DNA of 64,000 nt from an uncultured Glaciecola sp. (GCF_937770335.1 NZ_CALJHY010000007.1:248001-312000); one strand, 5' to 3'. Positions 9,136-19,747 are shown, counted from the first letter of the stretch. Notes: generated by a model not told the origin, from the letters alone. Translations and numbers: made by a program.

Positions 9136-9873
9136 ATGTTAAAACGTCTCAATAAATATATCAGTGATTCTGGTTTTTGCTCGCGCCGCGAAGCAGACAC
9201 CTTAATTGAAAAAGGTAGCGTACAAGTCAATGGCAATGCGGCGGAATTAGGAACCAAGATAGGTTTAGATGACAGAGTAACGGTTAATGGCAAATTGATT
9301 GAACCGGTTGCTGAGGACAAAACCGACCGTGTGTATCTTGCTTATAATAAACCGGCAGGTATTACGTGTACGACGGATCGAAATGTTCAAGGTAATATTA
9401 TTGATGCAATTGGTTTTCCTAGTAGAATTTTTCCGATTGGTCGTTTGGATAAACCGTCGGAAGGTTTGATATTGCTAACTAGCGATGGCGATATAGTGAA
9501 TAAAATTTTGCGCGCGGAAAACGCTCATGAAAAGCATTATCGAGTTGTCGTAAATAGAGTTGTTTCAGATGAATTTATTCACAAAATGGCGTCTGGTATA
9601 CCCATATTAGACACAGTCACAAAAGCCTGTGAAGTTAGACGGACGGGTAAGTTCGGCTTCGACATTATACTGACGCAGGGCTTAAATCGCCAAATTCGTC
9701 GAATGTGTGAATATTTAGGATTTGAGGTCACTCGCTTAACTCGCAAGCGAATTATGCATGTAAGTTTAACTGGGATTAAGCCGGGTCAGCATCGCCATTT
9801 AACGGATACTGAAATGCTAGATATGAACAAAGCACTTGAAGGCTCTACTAAAACTTATACCCCGAGCGAGTAA
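9136..9873 (+). CDS. rluF: 23S rRNA pseudouridine synthase, RluF type
   Basis: This 245-residue protein has an S4 RNA-binding domain (residues 1 to about 55, RLNKYISDSGFCSRREAD) followed by the RsuA/RluB/E/F catalytic domain. The catalytic aspartate is Asp105 in FPIGRLDKPSEG, and later blocks are HEKHYRVVV and QGLNRQIRRMCEYLGFEV. Similarity to E. coli RluF, including VPILGTVTK-like text (IPILDTVTKACEV), supports the subtype. RluF modifies U2604 of 23S rRNA. ATG 9136 is the start because AGGA precedes it and the S4 domain begins at once; a longer TTG-started form adds 19 unrelated residues. Confidence 0.9.
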   Translation: MLKRLNKYISDSGFCSRREADTLIEKGSVQVNGNAAELGTKIGLDDRVTVNGKLIEPVAEDKTDRVYLAYNKPAGITCTTDRNVQGNIIDAIGFPSRIFPIGRLDKPSEGLILLTSDGDIVNKILRAENAHEKHYRVVVNRVVSDEFIHKMASGIPILDTVTKACEVRRTGKFGFDIILTQGLNRQIRRMCEYLGFEVTRLTRKRIMHVSLTGIKPGQHRHLTDTEMLDMNKALEGSTKTYTPSE

Positions 9874-9887
9874 TATAATTCAAACAT

Positions 9888-9918
9888 ACCCAATAAACCG
9901 CATGGGTTTATTGGGTTT
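9888..9918. terminator. Bidirectional terminator between rluF and the MATE gene
   Basis: ACCCAATAAACC and GGTTTATTGGGT form a perfect stem around a short loop and are followed by TTT on the plus strand. It separates two convergent genes and ends inside the stop region of the MATE gene. Confidence 0.7.
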
Positions 9919-11299
9919 ACGCAAACGCTTTGACATTTTTAGCTACCCTCTTTTGGATAACACTGACTCTCCAAAACATCAATACCGCAGCGCAGCTTAG
10001 CCCAGAAATAAAGCCTATCCAAAAGCCCTTAGCAGCCATTGCTGGAAACAACCAATCCGTTAAACCAAGCACAATTCCAACCGGCAGACCAACTAGCCAA
10101 TAAGATACAAAACTCAAAATTAACATCGCGCTAGTATCTTTGTATCCGCGCAGGGCATTAGCAGATACGACTTGAATACCATCGCTGAATTGGAATAGAG
10201 CAGCAAAAAACAAAAGGCTAGATGCCATCATAATTACCCCTTTATTCTCGGTGTACAAAGCCGATATTTCAGTGCTCAATATAACGGTCATTGTCGCTGT
10301 GATCAGTGCAATAAAAATTGAGCAAACCAATGCGCAGTAGACCGAAATTTTGGCGTTTAATGCATCTTCTTTACCTACGGAATGACCAATACGAATGGCC
10401 ACCGCCATGCCTATACTCATGGGCAACATAAACATCAATGATGAAAAGTTAAGTGCGATTTGATGAGATGCAACGACTTCCGCTCCAAAACGGGCAAGCA
10501 ATAAAGCAACAACTCCAAATAGTGTGACTTCAAACACAATAGTAAACGCTATAGGTAGGCCAATTCTTAACTGCGTTAGTTGCAGGTCTAATTTTGGCCA
10601 ATGAAACTTGGTAAATAACTCATACTGCTTTAACTTTTTGGCGACCATCATATAAAGCAATGTTACAAATGCCATTACGTATATAACCAGTAAAGTAGCG
10701 ATACCACAACCGGCACCACCCATTTGGGGTGCACCAAATAAACCGTTAATAAAAATATAATTTGCAGGAATATTTACGAGTAAACCGGCGAACATAATAA
10801 TCATAGTAGGACGCGTGCTTGATAAGCCCTCACAACAATTACGTAAACTTTGATAAAGAGCAAAACCGGGAGCGGCAAGTAAAATATAAATAATATAATC
10901 GACTGTGATAGTCCGCACGTCGACTTCCATCTCAACATTAGCTAATAAAGGGGAAACAATAAAAACAAGTAACAATGCTATAACGCTGAGCATTAATGAC
11001 AACCAAACGCATTGATGCAGTGCATTGGCCACTTTGCTGTTTTGATTACTTCCTTGTAGACGGCTTATGATTGGAGATAGACCTAAGGTCACGCCTTGAA
11101 TAAACATCAATACGGGCATAGTAATGCTGAAACCAATTGCGACAGCTGCCATATCTGTATAACTGTAGCGCCCAGCCATGATGGTATCTGACACACCCAT
11201 CAATGTTTGTGTTACTTGTGCGATAAGTAAGGGCCAAGCCAGAGTTAACAGTGATTTCATTTCTGTATAAAAGGCTTGTTTGCTAATTGTTTGGCTCAA
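9917..11299 (-). CDS. MATE family multidrug or metabolite exporter (NorM-like)
   Basis: This 460-residue inner-membrane protein has about twelve hydrophobic segments in two similar halves, the hallmark of MATE antiporters. The first half opens with AWPLLIAQVTQTLMGVSDTIMAG, a conserved MATE block. The second half contains the related text GLPIAFTIVFEVTLFGVVALL. Members use Na+ or H+ gradients to export cationic drugs or metabolites. The NorM branch is suggested by this opening and by the length. The substrate is not predictable. The gene is monocistronic, convergent with rluF. Confidence 0.88.
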   Translation of the reverse strand: MSQTISKQAFYTEMKSLLTLAWPLLIAQVTQTLMGVSDTIMAGRYSYTDMAAVAIGFSITMPVLMFIQGVTLGLSPIISRLQGSNQNSKVANALHQCVWLSLMLSVIALLLVFIVSPLLANVEMEVDVRTITVDYIIYILLAAPGFALYQSLRNCCEGLSSTRPTMIIMFAGLLVNIPANYIFINGLFGAPQMGGAGCGIATLLVIYVMAFVTLLYMMVAKKLKQYELFTKFHWPKLDLQLTQLRIGLPIAFTIVFEVTLFGVVALLLARFGAEVVASHQIALNFSSLMFMLPMSIGMAVAIRIGHSVGKEDALNAKISVYCALVCSIFIALITATMTVILSTEISALYTENKGVIMMASSLLFFAALFQFSDGIQVVSANALRGYKDTSAMLILSFVSYWLVGLPVGIVLGLTDWLFPAMAAKGFWIGFISGLSCAAVLMFWRVSVIQKRVAKNVKAFA

Positions 11300-11349
11300 G
11301 ATAATGATTCAGTTATAAATTTTCGACGATACTAACATATTATTTAGGC

Positions 11350-11376
11350 AAAAAAAGACCCGCGACAATGCGAGTC
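11350..11376 (-). terminator. Rho-independent terminator of the subtilase gene
   Basis: Read on the minus strand, GACTCGC and GCGGGTC form a seven-base stem with one mismatch around a six-base loop, followed by seven U residues (plus-strand A run 11350-11356). It lies about 45 bases beyond the subtilase stop codon. Confidence 0.7.
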
Positions 11377-11419
11377 CTTACATGCAATTTTACACTACAA
11401 GATAGCGCCGCAGAGACGA

Positions 11420-14400
11420 TCAGTGCAATGGACGAAGTTGTAAGCTAGTTAATCTTCGAATTACCACAATGGGTATTAGTAAAAGCACTAATCCACCCAT
11501 TGAACCACCACCGCTGCTATTGGAACCTGCCGCCGGCGGAGGGGCCACATTGTTGTTAACTGTTATCGCTACGATCGCCGTATCTCTGTTACCTTGTGGG
11601 TCTTGCACAGTGACTTCAAGCGTCGCGATTTGTTGCGCATCTACGGCAGGAGCGGTGAAACTCACGGTAGCTGAAGTAGCATTGCTCAACGTACCAATAG
11701 GGCCGTCAAGTTGGCGCCATGTAAATGTAAGCGCCTCACCATTAGGATCACTGGCAACTGCGGTTATATTAACTGTTCGCATCTCAGTAACGGTGGTGTT
11801 GGCATTGCTAGATCCATCAATCGTTACATTAGGTGCTAAATCGAGCTCGAGCACAGTTGATAATAGGGATGACTCAACTTGGGCCGCCTGTATATTAGTA
11901 ACACCCGAAGTAACTGCAAAACTGAGATTTTCACTGGTAATCGTTGATGTTGGGATCAGATCAACAGTAATAATTGCATTTTCAAGTTGATTAGCTGATT
12001 TCGTGATATTCCAGTTTATATTGTTATCACTAACGACACCGTCTTGACCGACAGAGTCAGCATCGAGGCTAAAGCCAGTTGGTATCGGCAGCGTAATATC
12101 ATAATTACGGTCTTCGGGTGAATTTGTGCCTTTTACTACAATTTGGAATTCAACCTTTTGACCTACATTGATTAAGCGTGATAAAGAACGCAGTTCTACG
12201 TCTTGAGGTCCTTTAATTAAATTTACTCGAGTCACGCCAGAAGCATCAGGTTCTGCGTCGGTTCCAAACGCGACAAGGCCATAAAACCTGTCGTTGATTT
12301 GTGTGTCTTGTAATTCCCAATTTGCGCGCATATCAAAGGGATCTCCAGCCGACACACTTGACGGCACGGAAAAGTGTAGAGAACTAACGCTAACACTCGG
12401 CTTAACAGCTGCATAAAATAGTTTATAGGTGTCGGATTGACCATTCACTGCATCATCAAAATTTTGCACCATAATCCAATGCATGCCCAAGGACAAAGTC
12501 GTAGTATCAATATATTCAATTGATTCTGATGTCACACTACTAGCCAAAACTTCTGATTCTTCAGGAATACCATTGCCGTTGGCATCAAAAACTAAGAAAA
12601 GGTCAACGTCATTCGCTGTGCTTTGCGTAATTTGAGCAACGATTCTTTGATGACTTGAGTCGATATTGAATTCAAATAAATTCACTCCTTGTTCAACATT
12701 ATCAAAAGGTTCACCGGGGGTTAAGTCCTGTAAAATCTCTCCGTTAACTTCAAGGCCTTTAGTAAATCCAAGCGTTGTTGCTTTGAATCCGCTTTGGGTA
12801 GACGTTTGAACGTTCTTAAGCAAAAAAGAATCAGCTAAACGATCCGCATTTGTAGTGAATATTCTTGGTATTGTGCCGGCTCTTGGGAATACTGATACAG
12901 GTACATGTAAATTAGGCTGATTATTTGCTGTGATTAATACAGCACCAAATAACCATGTTGAACTGTTAGCGTTTGTTACATCAATATTTGTAACAATAAC
13001 TTGTGTTTCACCCGCGTTTAAGCTGAAAGAATCTGGGGAAGTTGTAATTTGAATACCCGCTGATATATTTTCAACTTGAACATTCCAAGTGCCTGATTTT
13101 GTCGCCGTAAATGTTCGATTCCAAGTGCATGTATTAGCACATACATCGTCTGTGATACTTGGCAAATTAAGTCCTCGGGGATCGCCACCAATATCTGGAT
13201 TCGCACCCACATAGTTGGCTGCAGCTTCATCCATAATAAGACCAGCCTCTACCGCTTTATCAACTTGAACTCTGCCTGATCCTGAGTCAAACCAATCAGC
13301 TGGAGTCACACCATCTTCTTTTTTAACCGTTCTTGAGGCTGTCATGGCTAGCGCTGATCTAATATTGTCTGGTGTCCATGAAGGTTGAGCGGCTTTGACT
13401 AAAGCAGCGGAGCCAGCTACATGCGGACTAGACATTGAAGTGCCTGACAAATAATTGAAATCACCAGCAGAAGGTTCATGCCCATCGTGACCGAATTGTT
13501 GATCCGAATAAGCGGCATAAATTTGCACACCAGGAGCACCTATAGTGGGTGCCAACGTGCTAATACTGTTATTAGGTCCTTTTGAAGAAAATCCCGCCAA
13601 TACATCTTCCCGCTGTGGACTTACTGTGAGCTCACCCGAAGATGCCGTTATTGTGGCTACATGATTACTGCCGGTTGCTAACCAATTGCGCAGTAGCGAT
13701 GCTTGTGTAGTCTTAATATGAATTCCTGGGACAACATATCTATCGTTAGCCAAGTCGTCTGAACCAGTAAACACATTCCCTAAAACATAGCCGCCAGCAC
13801 CTCCATCTCTAACGTTTACCGCTTTTTGAATTCGCGCTATTTCTCCACGATCACAAACAACAATTTGTCCGTTAAAAGTACCAGCGGGGAAAGGCTGCAA
13901 ACATTGTGCTGGATCATTATTAGGGTCATTCGCGTTTATAAAGTCACCCGCATAAACGATGGATGCAGTTATGCCCGCTGTATTACTCGTACCATCCAAT
14001 GGACTTAAATCCGTATTGCCGCCTGAAAAATCAGTTAATTGTTTGGCATAATTGATTACACGACCATGTTCAGATGCTGCAACTGCCGTATACCAAGGTG
14101 CAGATTTAAATATTGAACCAGCGCTAGGACCGCTATTTCCTGCAGATGTCGCTACAAATATCCCTGCGTTACGTGCAGAGAGAAAGGCGAGTTCGGTAGA
14201 GCTATTCCAAGGTTGACCTCCGCCACTTACAGAATAGTTAATTACATCAACTTGATCCTCGATCGCATCTTCAATTGCTGCGTTAATCGCTGCACCAGAA
14301 CAATCACCATAAGTGTCATCTGCATCACTGCGACCGCCCCAACATACTTGATAACTAATGATGTTCGCTCGTGGCGCAACACCTGATATCCTAGGGTAAA

Positions 14401-15352
14401 CAAACCCTGTTGGAATTCCATCGCTCTGTTCAGCACCAAATTCGGGTAAAGACTCCGGTATGTTTAACAGAATATTGCCCGCTGCAGTGCTCGCTACATG
14501 GGTACCATGACCACCATAGTCTTCACCGTTGCGAGGCAGGTCAACTGGAAAAACATCCGCGTCGGCATACTCGTCAGTGATCACCGTATAACTATAAACA
14601 CCGATAAGCTTATTGTTACACAAACTACTAAAGCTTCCAGCACAGTCACCTAAGTAGACACCAGAACCGAGTGGGTTAATGTGTAAATAACCGTCGCCTG
14701 CAGTTGCTGAAAATGATGGATGGTCAGTATTAATACCAGAATCGATAATGCCGACGACAACGCCTTCGCCATAGGTTCCTATGCCATTATCTTTAGCTGA
14801 ACCATTCCAAACTGCGGGTGCACCTATTAGGTTGGGGCCGGTGTCTGTATCCAATGTGTAAATACGGTCTTTAACTACCTTTAATACACCTGGCATCTGA
14901 GATATCGCAATTGCTTGGTTTTGGTTTACTTTTATCGCTACACCATTAAAGGCAAGCTTGTAAGTTAACATAGGCTTTACATCGGTAACCTGTTTTTTCA
15001 ACATTGTTAAAAACTGGTTGTGCTTCGAGGTTAAGTAGCTTGAGTATGACTGAACCGCTGGCGTATCTAGCTGCAGTTTTTGCTGAACAGGTTTTGTTGC
15101 AGTATATGTTTCTGTTCCACCCTCATACAGTGCTACTGGAGCATCAGCTAAATGGACTATGTAGACATGTTGACCGCCTTTATCCAGGGGATTCATACTA
15201 AAAGAAGACGCAGTTAAATAATGAGGTGATTGTTGTTTTAAGTCGATGCTAGTCTTTAGCAATTTTTCACTATTTATTTCGCTAAAAGCAGGGGCAATAA
15301 ATGTACTTGATGAGACAACAGCTAAAATAGCCAACGTTAACTTATTATTCAA
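11420..15352 (-). CDS. Secreted subtilisin-like serine protease (S8) with GlyGly-CTERM tail
   Basis: This 1310-residue exoprotease has, in order, a signal peptide (1 to about 24), an inhibitor I9 propeptide (about 63-155), and an S8 domain. The catalytic residues are Asp204 (GIIDSGI), His282 (GHGTHVA) and Ser639 (SGTSMSSPH), with oxyanion Asn406. A protease-associated insert lies at about 460-570 (VVCDRGEIARIQKAV). Beta-rich domains follow, including a pre-peptidase-C-like part and an Ig/PKD-like repeat. The tail has a Gly/Ser stretch (GGGSMGG), a hydrophobic helix and arginines: a GlyGly-CTERM signal for rhombosortase. Translation starts at TTG 15352, behind a strong GGAGG at 15359-15363. 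It probably feeds the cell on external protein. Confidence 0.9.
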   Translation of the reverse strand: MNNKLTLAILAVVSSSTFIAPAFSEINSEKLLKTSIDLKQQSPHYLTASSFSMNPLDKGGQHVYIVHLADAPVALYEGGTETYTATKPVQQKLQLDTPAVQSYSSYLTSKHNQFLTMLKKQVTDVKPMLTYKLAFNGVAIKVNQNQAIAISQMPGVLKVVKDRIYTLDTDTGPNLIGAPAVWNGSAKDNGIGTYGEGVVVGIIDSGINTDHPSFSATAGDGYLHINPLGSGVYLGDCAGSFSSLCNNKLIGVYSYTVITDEYADADVFPVDLPRNGEDYGGHGTHVASTAAGNILLNIPESLPEFGAEQSDGIPTGFVYPRISGVAPRANIISYQVCWGGRSDADDTYGDCSGAAINAAIEDAIEDQVDVINYSVSGGGQPWNSSTELAFLSARNAGIFVATSAGNSGPSAGSIFKSAPWYTAVAASEHGRVINYAKQLTDFSGGNTDLSPLDGTSNTAGITASIVYAGDFINANDPNNDPAQCLQPFPAGTFNGQIVVCDRGEIARIQKAVNVRDGGAGGYVLGNVFTGSDDLANDRYVVPGIHIKTTQASLLRNWLATGSNHVATITASSGELTVSPQREDVLAGFSSKGPNNSISTLAPTIGAPGVQIYAAYSDQQFGHDGHEPSAGDFNYLSGTSMSSPHVAGSAALVKAAQPSWTPDNIRSALAMTASRTVKKEDGVTPADWFDSGSGRVQVDKAVEAGLIMDEAAANYVGANPDIGGDPRGLNLPSITDDVCANTCTWNRTFTATKSGTWNVQVENISAGIQITTSPDSFSLNAGETQVIVTNIDVTNANSSTWLFGAVLITANNQPNLHVPVSVFPRAGTIPRIFTTNADRLADSFLLKNVQTSTQSGFKATTLGFTKGLEVNGEILQDLTPGEPFDNVEQGVNLFEFNIDSSHQRIVAQITQSTANDVDLFLVFDANGNGIPEESEVLASSVTSESIEYIDTTTLSLGMHWIMVQNFDDAVNGQSDTYKLFYAAVKPSVSVSSLHFSVPSSVSAGDPFDMRANWELQDTQINDRFYGLVAFGTDAEPDASGVTRVNLIKGPQDVELRSLSRLINVGQKVEFQIVVKGTNSPEDRNYDITLPIPTGFSLDADSVGQDGVVSDNNINWNITKSANQLENAIITVDLIPTSTITSENLSFAVTSGVTNIQAAQVESSLLSTVLELDLAPNVTIDGSSNANTTVTEMRTVNITAVASDPNGEALTFTWRQLDGPIGTLSNATSATVSFTAPAVDAQQIATLEVTVQDPQGNRDTAIVAITVNNNVAPPPAAGSNSSGGGSMGGLVLLLIPIVVIRRLTSLQLRPLH

Positions 15353-15790
15353 ACTAACCTCCGGTAGTACTCATTTGGCAGTTACCAAGTTAATACCATA
15401 GTTTTATAACTTTAATTGATAAATGAGAGTCAATACCTTTCTCACCGTTCCATCCTAGCAACATTTGTACATAAAAAACCTTGTTTTATTCTTTTTTACT
15501 TACAAACATTACTAGCTATTAGAACTTGTTAGACGACATAATCTTTCATGTGTTTAGTGTTGAGCGCATCACCGAGATGAAAAAGTGTTAGCAAGGAGCT
15601 ACAAAATTTATTTTATAGTCGCTGTACTTTTATACTTAAATTTAGCAAATTTTTAACAATTAGGATGAATCATTCAAAATAGATGGAGAACGAGGCCTTT
15701 TATCATTAGTCGTTTGCAAAATACGAAAGAATTAGCAAAAAATAAGATTCCACTATTTACTACCATATAGCTTGATAATAAATCCAACGG
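15353..15790. other. Divergent non-coding region between the subtilase and the bkd operon
   Basis: These 438 bases hold the subtilase ribosome site (GGAGG at 15359-15363, minus strand) and must contain both promoters. The sequence is AT-rich and has no convincing coding potential. I see no clear sigma-70 pair with good spacing and no strong palindrome, so no specific regulator is proposed. Confidence 0.6.
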
Positions 15791-16987
15791 ATGTTGAATA
15801 TGCAAGACAGAAATCACCTTTCTGATGTACAACCAACAAACAGTGTTTCCTTAATTGAAAACGGCCTGATAGAAATACCAATGTTACAATTGCTTGATGA
15901 AAATGGACACGAAACTAATAAACAAAAAAGTCCGGACATCGATGAAGCAACGGCTAAACGAATTGCAGCAACCATGCATTATATCCGTTTACTAGATGAG
16001 CGTATGGTCGGTGCCCAGCGCCAAGGCAGAATTAGCTTTTATCTTGCGTGCACTGGCGAAGAAGCCTCAACTGTAGCTAGTGCGGCTGCGTTATCACCAG
16101 ATGACATGATTATGTCGCAATATAGAGAGCAGGGTGCATTAGCTTACCGTGGTTACACTACCGAACAGTTTATGAATCAAATGTTCAGTAATGAGTTAGA
16201 CCCTAACAAGGGACGCCAAATGCCGATTCATTATGGTGATAAAGCATTGAATTTCATGACTATATCGTCACCTTTGGGTACTCAAATACCGCAAGCTGCG
16301 GGTTATGCTTACGGACAAAAAATGTCTGGAAAGCCGGCCGTTACTATTTGTTATTTTGGTGAAGGAGCTGCTTCTGAAGGTGATTTCCATGCTGGCGTAA
16401 ATATGGCTGCGGTATTAAATTGTCCAGTCATCTTCTTTTGTCGTAATAATGGTTATGCCATTTCTACTCCTTCTGAAGAGCAGTTTAAAGGCGACGGCAT
16501 TGCGTCACGTGGTATTGGCTACGGTGTAAAAACTATCCGTGTTGATGGCAATGATGTGCTGGCCGTTTTTGCAGCAACTAAGAAAGCACGAGAAGTTGCC
16601 TTAGCGCATAATTGTCCTGTGTTAATTGAAGCAATGACTTATCGTTTGGCAGCGCATTCTACTTCAGATGACCCTAGCGGTTACCGTTCTAAAAGTGAAG
16701 AAGAAAAGTGGCACGCAAAAGACCCTATTGAACGTTTTAGTAAGTGGTTAGATGGTAAAGGTTGGTTTGATAAAAAAGCGACGGAATCTTATTTAGAAAA
16801 GTCGAGAGCTGATATTCTCGCAGCGCTTAAAAAAGCTGAGAAAGTCCCAGTTGCGCATATTGATGACATTGTTAATGATGTTTACGACACGCCGCCTTGG
16901 CACTTAAAAAAGCAACTTGTTGAATTAAAAGCTCATATTGCAAAATACCCTGAGCATTATCCTAAAACATCAGGGAGATTAAAATAA
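15791..16987 (+). CDS. bkdA1: Branched-chain 2-oxoacid dehydrogenase E1 component, alpha subunit
   Basis: This 398-residue thiamine-diphosphate enzyme subunit decarboxylates the 2-oxoacids from Val, Leu and Ile. The ThDP motif begins [11 protein letters not shown] and ends [11 protein letters not shown], and the phosphorylation-loop region [17 protein letters not shown] is typical of the branched-chain type rather than pyruvate dehydrogenase. It forms a heterotetramer with the next gene product, whose ATG overlaps this stop (TAATG). ATG codons at 15791 and 15800 are both possible starts; neither has a good ribosome site. The E2 gene follows; no E3 gene is present nearby. Confidence 0.9.
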   Translation: MLNMQDRNHLSDVQPTNSVSLIENGLIEIPMLQLLDENGHETNKQKSPDIDEATAKRIAATMHYIRLLDERMVGAQRQGRISFYLACTGEEASTVASAAALSPDDMIMSQYREQGALAYRGYTTEQFMNQMFSNELDPNKGRQMPIHYGDKALNFMTISSPLGTQIPQAAGYAYGQKMSGKPAVTICYFGEGAASEGDFHAGVNMAAVLNCPVIFFCRNNGYAISTPSEEQFKGDGIASRGIGYGVKTIRVDGNDVLAVFAATKKAREVALAHNCPVLIEAMTYRLAAHSTSDDPSGYRSKSEEEKWHAKDPIERFSKWLDGKGWFDKKATESYLEKSRADILAALKKAEKVPVAHIDDIVNDVYDTPPWHLKKQLVELKAHIAKYPEHYPKTSGRLK

Positions 16988-17964
16988 TGGCGCAAATGAA
17001 TTTACTGCAGGCGATTAACAGCGCACTAGTTACGGCAATGACTGACGATGAGAAGGTCATGGTGTTTGGCGAAGATGTTGGCCATTTTGGTGGCGTTTTT
17101 AGAGCCACGAGCAATCTACAAGAAAAATTTGGGAAAGGGCGTTGCTTTAATACGCCATTGACAGAGCAAGGCATCATTGGTTTTGCTAATGGACTCGCAT
17201 CTCAGGGCTCAGTGGCGGTTGCCGAAATACAATTTAGTGATTATATTTTCCCTGCCTTTGACCAAATTGTTAACGAAACGGCAAAATGGCGTTATCGTTC
17301 GGGTGGTCAGTTTACTTGCGGCACACTCACAATCAGAACACCTTACGGAGGTGGGATTGCCGGCGGTCTTTATCATTCCCAGTCTCCGGAAGCGTTTTTT
17401 GCACACATACCCGGTATGAAGGTGGTTATACCGCGCAACCCTCGTCAAGCTAAAGGGTTATTGTTAGCCTCTATTAGAGATGATAATCCGGTGTTATTCA
17501 TGGAGCCTAAAAAGCTTTATAGAGCCTCTGTCGGTGACGTACCTGAGAACGACTATGAACTACCTTTAGGCAAGGCTGACATGGTAAAAGAAGGCACTGA
17601 TATCACGTTATTAGCATGGGGTGCTCAAGTTGAAATTATTGAAAAAGCAGCAGCAATGGCAGAAGAAATGGGTGTTTCTTGTGAAATTATTGATTTACAG
17701 AGTATCCTGCCATGGGATGTTGAAACCATTTGTGAATCAGTTTGCAAAACCGGTAGATTATTGATTAATCACGAAGCGCCATTAACGGGCGGCTTCGCAA
17801 GTGAAATTGCAGCAACGGTTCAAGAAAGATGCTTTTTGTCTCTCGAATCACCAATAGCGCGAGTTTGTGGTCTTGATACGCCATTTCCATTAGCACACGA
17901 GAAGGAATATATGCCTGATCATTTAAAAACATTCGAAGCTATTAAACGAACAATGGACTACTAG
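16987..17964 (+). CDS. bkdA2: Branched-chain 2-oxoacid dehydrogenase E1 component, beta subunit
   Basis: This 325-residue transketolase-like subunit pairs with the alpha subunit. Recognisable blocks are [20 protein letters not shown] near residue 19, [17 protein letters not shown] near 57, and [16 protein letters not shown] near 79. The C-terminal domain carries [17 protein letters not shown]. It binds the pyrimidine side of ThDP and contacts E2. Its start codon shares bases with the alpha stop, which indicates translational coupling. About 95 bases separate it from the E2 gene. Confidence 0.92.
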   Translation: MAQMNLLQAINSALVTAMTDDEKVMVFGEDVGHFGGVFRATSNLQEKFGKGRCFNTPLTEQGIIGFANGLASQGSVAVAEIQFSDYIFPAFDQIVNETAKWRYRSGGQFTCGTLTIRTPYGGGIAGGLYHSQSPEAFFAHIPGMKVVIPRNPRQAKGLLLASIRDDNPVLFMEPKKLYRASVGDVPENDYELPLGKADMVKEGTDITLLAWGAQVEIIEKAAAMAEEMGVSCEIIDLQSILPWDVETICESVCKTGRLLINHEAPLTGGFASEIAATVQERCFLSLESPIARVCGLDTPFPLAHEKEYMPDHLKTFEAIKRTMDY

Positions 17965-18059
17965 TAGGCAATTTTTAGCATACCAATTTGTAGTTTCTAG
18001 CATACCAAAAAAATACATGTTATGCTTTCCAAGTTATTGATAAATAAGGATTAATTGTT

Positions 18060-19691
18060 TTGTTGGAATTTATATTGCCTGATATAGGCGAAGGGATTGT
18101 TGAATGCGAGCTACTTGAATGGTTGGTCAAAGAAGGTGACAACATTGTTGAAGACCAACCTGTTGCTGAAGTAATGACCGACAAAGCAACGGTTCAAATT
18201 CCAGCAATGTACAATGGCGTAGTGCGAAAACTGCATTATAAAGAAGGGGATATTGCGAAAGTACACGCTCCGTTGTTTGCAATGGATATCGATGACGAGG
18301 CAAACAATGACACTACAGATGAAGTAGTTCCGCCTTCATTAAGTGATAGTCCCGCTAGTCAGATGATAATGCCCCCTCCAGCGCAAGTCATAGCAGTAAA
18401 CGCAGAAAAAATAGAAGCGTTTATTTTACCCGATATTGGCGAAGGTATCGTTGAATGTGAGATTGTAAAATGGTGCATTCAAGAGGGCGACCTGGTTGAA
18501 GAAGATCAGGTGGTTGTTGAGGTCATGACAGACAAAGCGGTGGTTGAGATACCTGCAAAATACCAAGGTAAAGTTGTGAAATTGCATTATCAGCAGGGCG
18601 ATATTGCACAAGTACACACTCCATTGTTTGATCAATTGATTCAATCTGATGGCGTTGCAGGGTCAATCACCCCAGAGCAATTAACCAGCTCTACTGATAC
18701 AGCAATGCAAACGGATGTATCTGAGAATATACAAAGTAATCGTGCAAAAGCACTGGCTAGTCCGGCTGTTAGACGCATAGCAAGGGAATATAAGATCAAC
18801 ATTGCTAGCGTATCTGGTTCAGGTAAGAAAGGACGTGTATTGAAGCAAGATATTGAATCTTATATGCAGAGTCAAAATCAACCGACACAAGCAGCAAACA
18901 AAGCAGCTTCAGCGCAACAGCCTAGCATCACAGTTGCTAGCCCTAGCGGCCCATCGAGTGCTAATAATATAGGTCAGCAGGCAGAAGTAAGTAAAGTGAT
19001 AGCGATGCGCGGCATCAAAGCAGCGATGGCGAAACAAATGATGGCAAGTGTGAGCACTATTCCACATTTCACTGTGTCTGATGAATTGGTTATGGATAAT
19101 CTAATTGCGCTGAGAAGTCAGTTAAAACCTGAGTTTGAAAAACAAGGTGTTAAGTTAAGTTTCATGCCGTTTTTCATTAAGTCACTATCTTTGGCTTTGA
19201 AGTCCTTCCCTGAAATTAATTCGCGTTTAACTAAAGACGAGTCTGAGCTGCATTATCTGTCATCACATAATATTGGGATGGCAATTGACTCTAAAATTGG
19301 TTTACTTGTACCTAATATAAAGAACGTGCAAAACTTGTCGTTGTTTGAGGTTGCTCAAGAGTGCGAACGCATTATTAATGCAGCGCGAGAGGGTAAATTG
19401 TCAAATACTGACTTGAGCAATGGTACGATAAGTATCTCAAATATTGGTGCTTTAGGCGGAATGACAGCAACACCTGTGATTAATAAACCTGAAGTTGCCA
19501 TAGTTGCTCTAGGTAAAACCCAGAAACTACCTCGCTTTAATGATGCCGGAGAGGTTATTGCGCAGAGTATTATGATGTTAAATTGGTCAGGAGATCATCG
19601 AGTTATTGATGGTGCAACGATGGTTCGTTTTAATAACTTATGGATGAGTTACTTGCAGTCACCTGAAAAAATGTTGGTCCATCTGAAGTAA
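18060..19691 (+). CDS. bkdB: Dihydrolipoamide acyltransferase E2 of the branched-chain complex
   Basis: This 543-residue protein has two lipoyl domains with attachment lysines Lys42 and Lys159, both in MTDKA. A peripheral-subunit-binding domain follows at about 231-268 (ALASPAVRRIAREYKI), then a flexible Ala/Gln/Ser linker, and then the catalytic acyltransferase domain with His513 and Asp517 in DHRVIDG. It transfers the branched acyl group to CoA. Translation starts at TTG 18060, nine bases after AAGGA; the lipoyl domain begins immediately, so no ATG start fits. Two lipoyl domains instead of one is a known variation. E3 must be supplied from elsewhere. Confidence 0.93.
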   Translation: MLEFILPDIGEGIVECELLEWLVKEGDNIVEDQPVAEVMTDKATVQIPAMYNGVVRKLHYKEGDIAKVHAPLFAMDIDDEANNDTTDEVVPPSLSDSPASQMIMPPPAQVIAVNAEKIEAFILPDIGEGIVECEIVKWCIQEGDLVEEDQVVVEVMTDKAVVEIPAKYQGKVVKLHYQQGDIAQVHTPLFDQLIQSDGVAGSITPEQLTSSTDTAMQTDVSENIQSNRAKALASPAVRRIAREYKINIASVSGSGKKGRVLKQDIESYMQSQNQPTQAANKAASAQQPSITVASPSGPSSANNIGQQAEVSKVIAMRGIKAAMAKQMMASVSTIPHFTVSDELVMDNLIALRSQLKPEFEKQGVKLSFMPFFIKSLSLALKSFPEINSRLTKDESELHYLSSHNIGMAIDSKIGLLVPNIKNVQNLSLFEVAQECERIINAAREGKLSNTDLSNGTISISNIGALGGMTATPVINKPEVAIVALGKTQKLPRFNDAGEVIAQSIMMLNWSGDHRVIDGATMVRFNNLWMSYLQSPEKMLVHLK

Positions 19692-19747
19692 GCATTACTA
19701 ACTTAGCCTGTATCATTGTAATATAGGTGCATTGTAGTGTTTTATTA

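Noticed and set aside
11469-11990. Open frame of 173 codons on the plus strand inside the subtilase gene.
   Set aside because: It is antisense to the well-supported protease tail, has no ribosome site, and its composition (runs of Val, Ser, Thr) mirrors the opposite strand.
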